Part shown: piece by piece, positions 54,324 through 56,253 of the stretch | Layout of the letters: the number at the start of each line of letters is the position of its first letter | How positions within the stretch are numbered: position 1 is the stretch's first letter | Assembly: GCA_021805275.1 (NCBI GenBank) | Contig: JAJZFQ010000218.1 | Location: forward strand, 1 to 56,253 | Direction of reading: 5' to 3' | Length of the DNA: 56,253 nucleotides | Source: Pseudomonadota bacterium | GTDB taxonomy: Bacteria; Pseudomonadota; Gammaproteobacteria; Steroidobacterales; Steroidobacteraceae | Notes under the pieces: generated by a model | Told to the model about the DNA's origin: nothing | Databases searched by the model: none | The model's input: the letters and a program-made list of their open reading frames with translations, nothing else | Made by a program: the position numbers and the translations under genes

Positions 54324-55837
54324 GCAGCGCGCCAGCGCGCGGCGAGTTGCCGTCGACTGCCACACCACCCATCGCTGCCTCCGCAACAACTACGCACACA
54401 TTTCGCATCGGCGCTCCCTTCAAGTCCGGATACGGGATCGGACAGATCGTCGAAAGCATATCCACGGTCACGCTCAATACGTTTCTGTTCTTCTACCTGA
54501 CAAACGTATGCGGACTTTCCGGAGCCCTAACCGGCATTGCGCTGTTCGTCGCACTCGCTGTCGATGCCGTCGCGGACCCTGTTATAGGATCGATCTCGGA
54601 CAACCTGCGCACTCGGTGGGGACGCCGGATCCCTGCCATGGCCATCAGCCTCGTGCCCCTCGCACTAGCCTTGGGCCTACTCTTTTCCATACCACCCGTA
54701 TCTGGATGGCCGCTCTTCTTTCGCGTCCTGACAACCGTCATTGCGCTGCGCATCTCCATGTCGGCCTTCATCGTCCCGTACCTTGGCCTCGGCGCGGAAC
54801 TGTCGCCTGACTATGACGACCGCTCCAGCATCGTTGCGTTCCGGGTGATATTCGGCATGCTCGGCATGCTCATTCCGCTGCAACTCGGATTTGGCATCTT
54901 TTTAAGGGGCCACGAGGGCCTCCTCGACCGCACGGCGTACGCGCACTTCGGCTGGGTGTTGGCCGGCTCACTCTGGATAGCCGGAATGGTCGCGACCTGC
55001 GCTTCGGCAACGCGTCCTCCCAATTTACTCGCCACCCACCCGGCACCGGAACATGTGACACGGCGCCTAATCGGCGAGGTACACGAAGTGTTCCGCAACC
55101 CCTCATTTCGCATGCTCTTCGGCGGTGTGCTTCTGTTCTTTGTGGGCCAAGGGCTGACCAATGCGCTAGGACTCGACGCGAATCGCTTCTTTTGGTCACT
55201 CAGCGTCCCCCAGATCAAGACCGTGTCGTTGAGTCTGGTCGGCGGCCTTGCTCTCGGTCTGCCGTTCGGCTTCGCGCTCATCGGCCGGCTTGAGAAACGC
55301 ACCACCGTGCTAGGAGGAATAGCGATCTTTGCGTTGGCACAAGGTCTACCGGCGCTCATGAAGATAATCGGGCTCATCCCGAGCGACATTACTATCGAAT
55401 TCATTGTCCTCGTCAGCTCTTCCGTCGTAGCTGGCGTTGCAGCAACGCTGGTTACCATTGCGTTCCAGTCAGCCATGGCTGACGCTGTCGACGAACATGA
55501 GCAACTGTTCTTCGCACGGCGCGAAGGTCTCTACTTCGCGAGCCTCAGCTTTGCGTTCAAGGCAGCAACCGGGATTGGATCCATGCTCGCGGGATTTGTG
55601 CTGGAGGCAGTCCGCTTCCCAAGCTCGAAACTCGCGAAAGCACCGATCGAAGCCCTGCACATCGCCGCATCCGCCCTGCATGGAATCGGCCTCGCTTATG
55701 GGCCTGCCGCAGCCGTCATTACACTAACGTCGCTTCTATTCTTTTCTCGCTATCGCATAGATCGTGCAGCGCATGCAGCCATAAGCGCCGAGTTGGGTGA
55801 ACGCCGCGTTAGCCACGGGTACAAGAATGTTCCCTAA
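54320..55837 (+). CDS. GPH-family (MelB-like) sugar-cation symporter
   Basis: A 505-residue membrane protein with about twelve hydrophobic segments. The GYGIGQIVESISTVTLNTFLFF start, VDAVADPVIGSISDNLRTRWGRRIP loop and YLGLGAELSPDYDDRS segment are those of the glycoside-pentoside-hexuronide symporter family (MFS_2). Family members carry melibiose, glucuronides, xylosides or related sugars with sodium or protons. The GTG at 54320 has an AGGAG site. It is the last gene of the rightward arm. Confidence 0.9.
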   Translation: MSSAPARGELPSTATPPIAASATTTHTFRIGAPFKSGYGIGQIVESISTVTLNTFLFFYLTNVCGLSGALTGIALFVALAVDAVADPVIGSISDNLRTRWGRRIPAMAISLVPLALALGLLFSIPPVSGWPLFFRVLTTVIALRISMSAFIVPYLGLGAELSPDYDDRSSIVAFRVIFGMLGMLIPLQLGFGIFLRGHEGLLDRTAYAHFGWVLAGSLWIAGMVATCASATRPPNLLATHPAPEHVTRRLIGEVHEVFRNPSFRMLFGGVLLFFVGQGLTNALGLDANRFFWSLSVPQIKTVSLSLVGGLALGLPFGFALIGRLEKRTTVLGGIAIFALAQGLPALMKIIGLIPSDITIEFIVLVSSSVVAGVAATLVTIAFQSAMADAVDEHEQLFFARREGLYFASLSFAFKAATGIGSMLAGFVLEAVRFPSSKLAKAPIEALHIAASALHGIGLAYGPAAAVITLTSLLFFSRYRIDRAAHAAISAELGERRVSHGYKNVP

Positions 55838-56253
55838 GCCAACCTCATTCCAACACGACTTTCAACCGCTTGCGAGCTACCCGCAGATTTACCGATCAGG
55901 TGCAAATTTGAACTACCGCTTGCAGATCCGATGCGCGCGCCGGATACTCGCAAAAGCCCCTCGTATCGCTTCACGTAATTCTGTCACCAAGCGCCTCGTC
56001 TGAGATGTGACCGAAATTGTGCCTCTGGACGTCATTTTCATCGCTTGCATTCCACAAAGCGGGGGGCAGCTTGGCGTCGCAGGAAGGCGATGCGATCGAG
56101 CGCCGCCGGTAACATTCCGGGTGAAGCAACGCTCACGCCGAGTAACAATCGTGGCGAGGCAATTCGGGGGCGCTCGTCAAGCATTACTGCGAGAACGTCT
56201 TTGGTATTGGCCGCCCGACAGTGAAGGCAAAGTCGTGGATTTCAGTCTTGACA
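55838..56253. other. Right edge of window, no gene supported
   Basis: No domain is recognisable. The minus strand is open from about 56243 to a TGA at 56038 (with ATG at 56184) and reads PRLLLGVSVASPGMLPAALD, which could be the end of a gene but has no ribosome site or known motif. Confidence 0.4.

Noticed and set aside
1..56253. CRISPR arrays, rRNA or tRNA genes, riboswitches
   Set aside because: No spaced repeats, no tRNA-like cloverleaf or CCA ends, and no conserved riboswitch core were recognised by eye; covariance searches would be needed to exclude small RNAs.

Overview
The window is a stretch of a GC-rich, densely packed bacterial chromosome. The gene content points to a free-living gammaproteobacterium of the Nevskiales/Steroidobacter/Xanthomonadales type: TonB-dependent receptors used for nutrient uptake, a CbpA-CbpM pair, a TrxC-type thioredoxin, ArsI/ACR3 arsenic genes and secreted beta-propeller and S10 hydrolases. 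This placement is inferred from gene families only; no rRNA, tRNA or CRISPR array was seen. GC is very high up to about 34 kb and falls in the right part (about 44-56 kb), where codon use is less GC-biased.

Layout. 1-20.6 kb holds mostly single genes: the tail of an MFS transporter, an EthD-like protein, a large secreted Asp-box propeller protein, a CPBP membrane protease, a LysR regulator, CDGSH and GFA proteins, an ABC-2 exporter pair, trxC, cbpA-cbpM, an ABM monooxygenase overlapping an Ldh-type dehydrogenase, an SDR, a secreted S10 peptidase, an orphan 911-residue secreted protein, and an overlapping pair of an Fe-S protein and an aldehyde dehydrogenase homologue that has lost its catalytic residues.

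20.8-31.3 kb looks like a peptide or D-amino-acid scavenging locus. A TonB receptor, an enolase-superfamily dipeptide epimerase, two exported serine hydrolases and an APC permease lie in one tight leftward operon. An RpiR/MurR-type regulator and a DauA/DadA-like FAD oxidoreductase are divergent from it. 31.3-37.3 kb holds a homocysteine S-methyltransferase, a TauE/SafE-like permease, a solitary EF-G with an altered switch I, and the ribosome-rescue hydrolase ArfB.

37.8-42.7 kb is an arsenic cluster. Leftward: arsR, a frameshifted LMW-type arsC relic, and a glutaredoxin-type arsC. Rightward: arsI, acr3, and a thioredoxin-type arsC followed in the same frame, after a TAA stop, by a glyoxalase/VOC domain without its own start codon. 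An EVE-domain gene and a small membrane protein follow.

44.0-44.4 kb is an IS256-family transposase remnant that abuts the end of a mannitol-dehydrogenase-family gene. From there to 55.8 kb lies a catabolic island: polyol/uronate dehydrogenase, HSL-type esterase, MetX-fold hydrolase, TonB receptor, GlcD-like FAD oxidase and GntR/FCD regulator on the minus strand, and two further alpha/beta hydrolases and a GPH-family symporter on the plus strand. Stop/start overlaps link most of the genes within the two arms, and the intergenic regions carry palindromes that look like operators. The simplest reading is uptake and hydrolysis of an ester-linked carbohydrate or hydroxy-acid compound; the substrate is not known.
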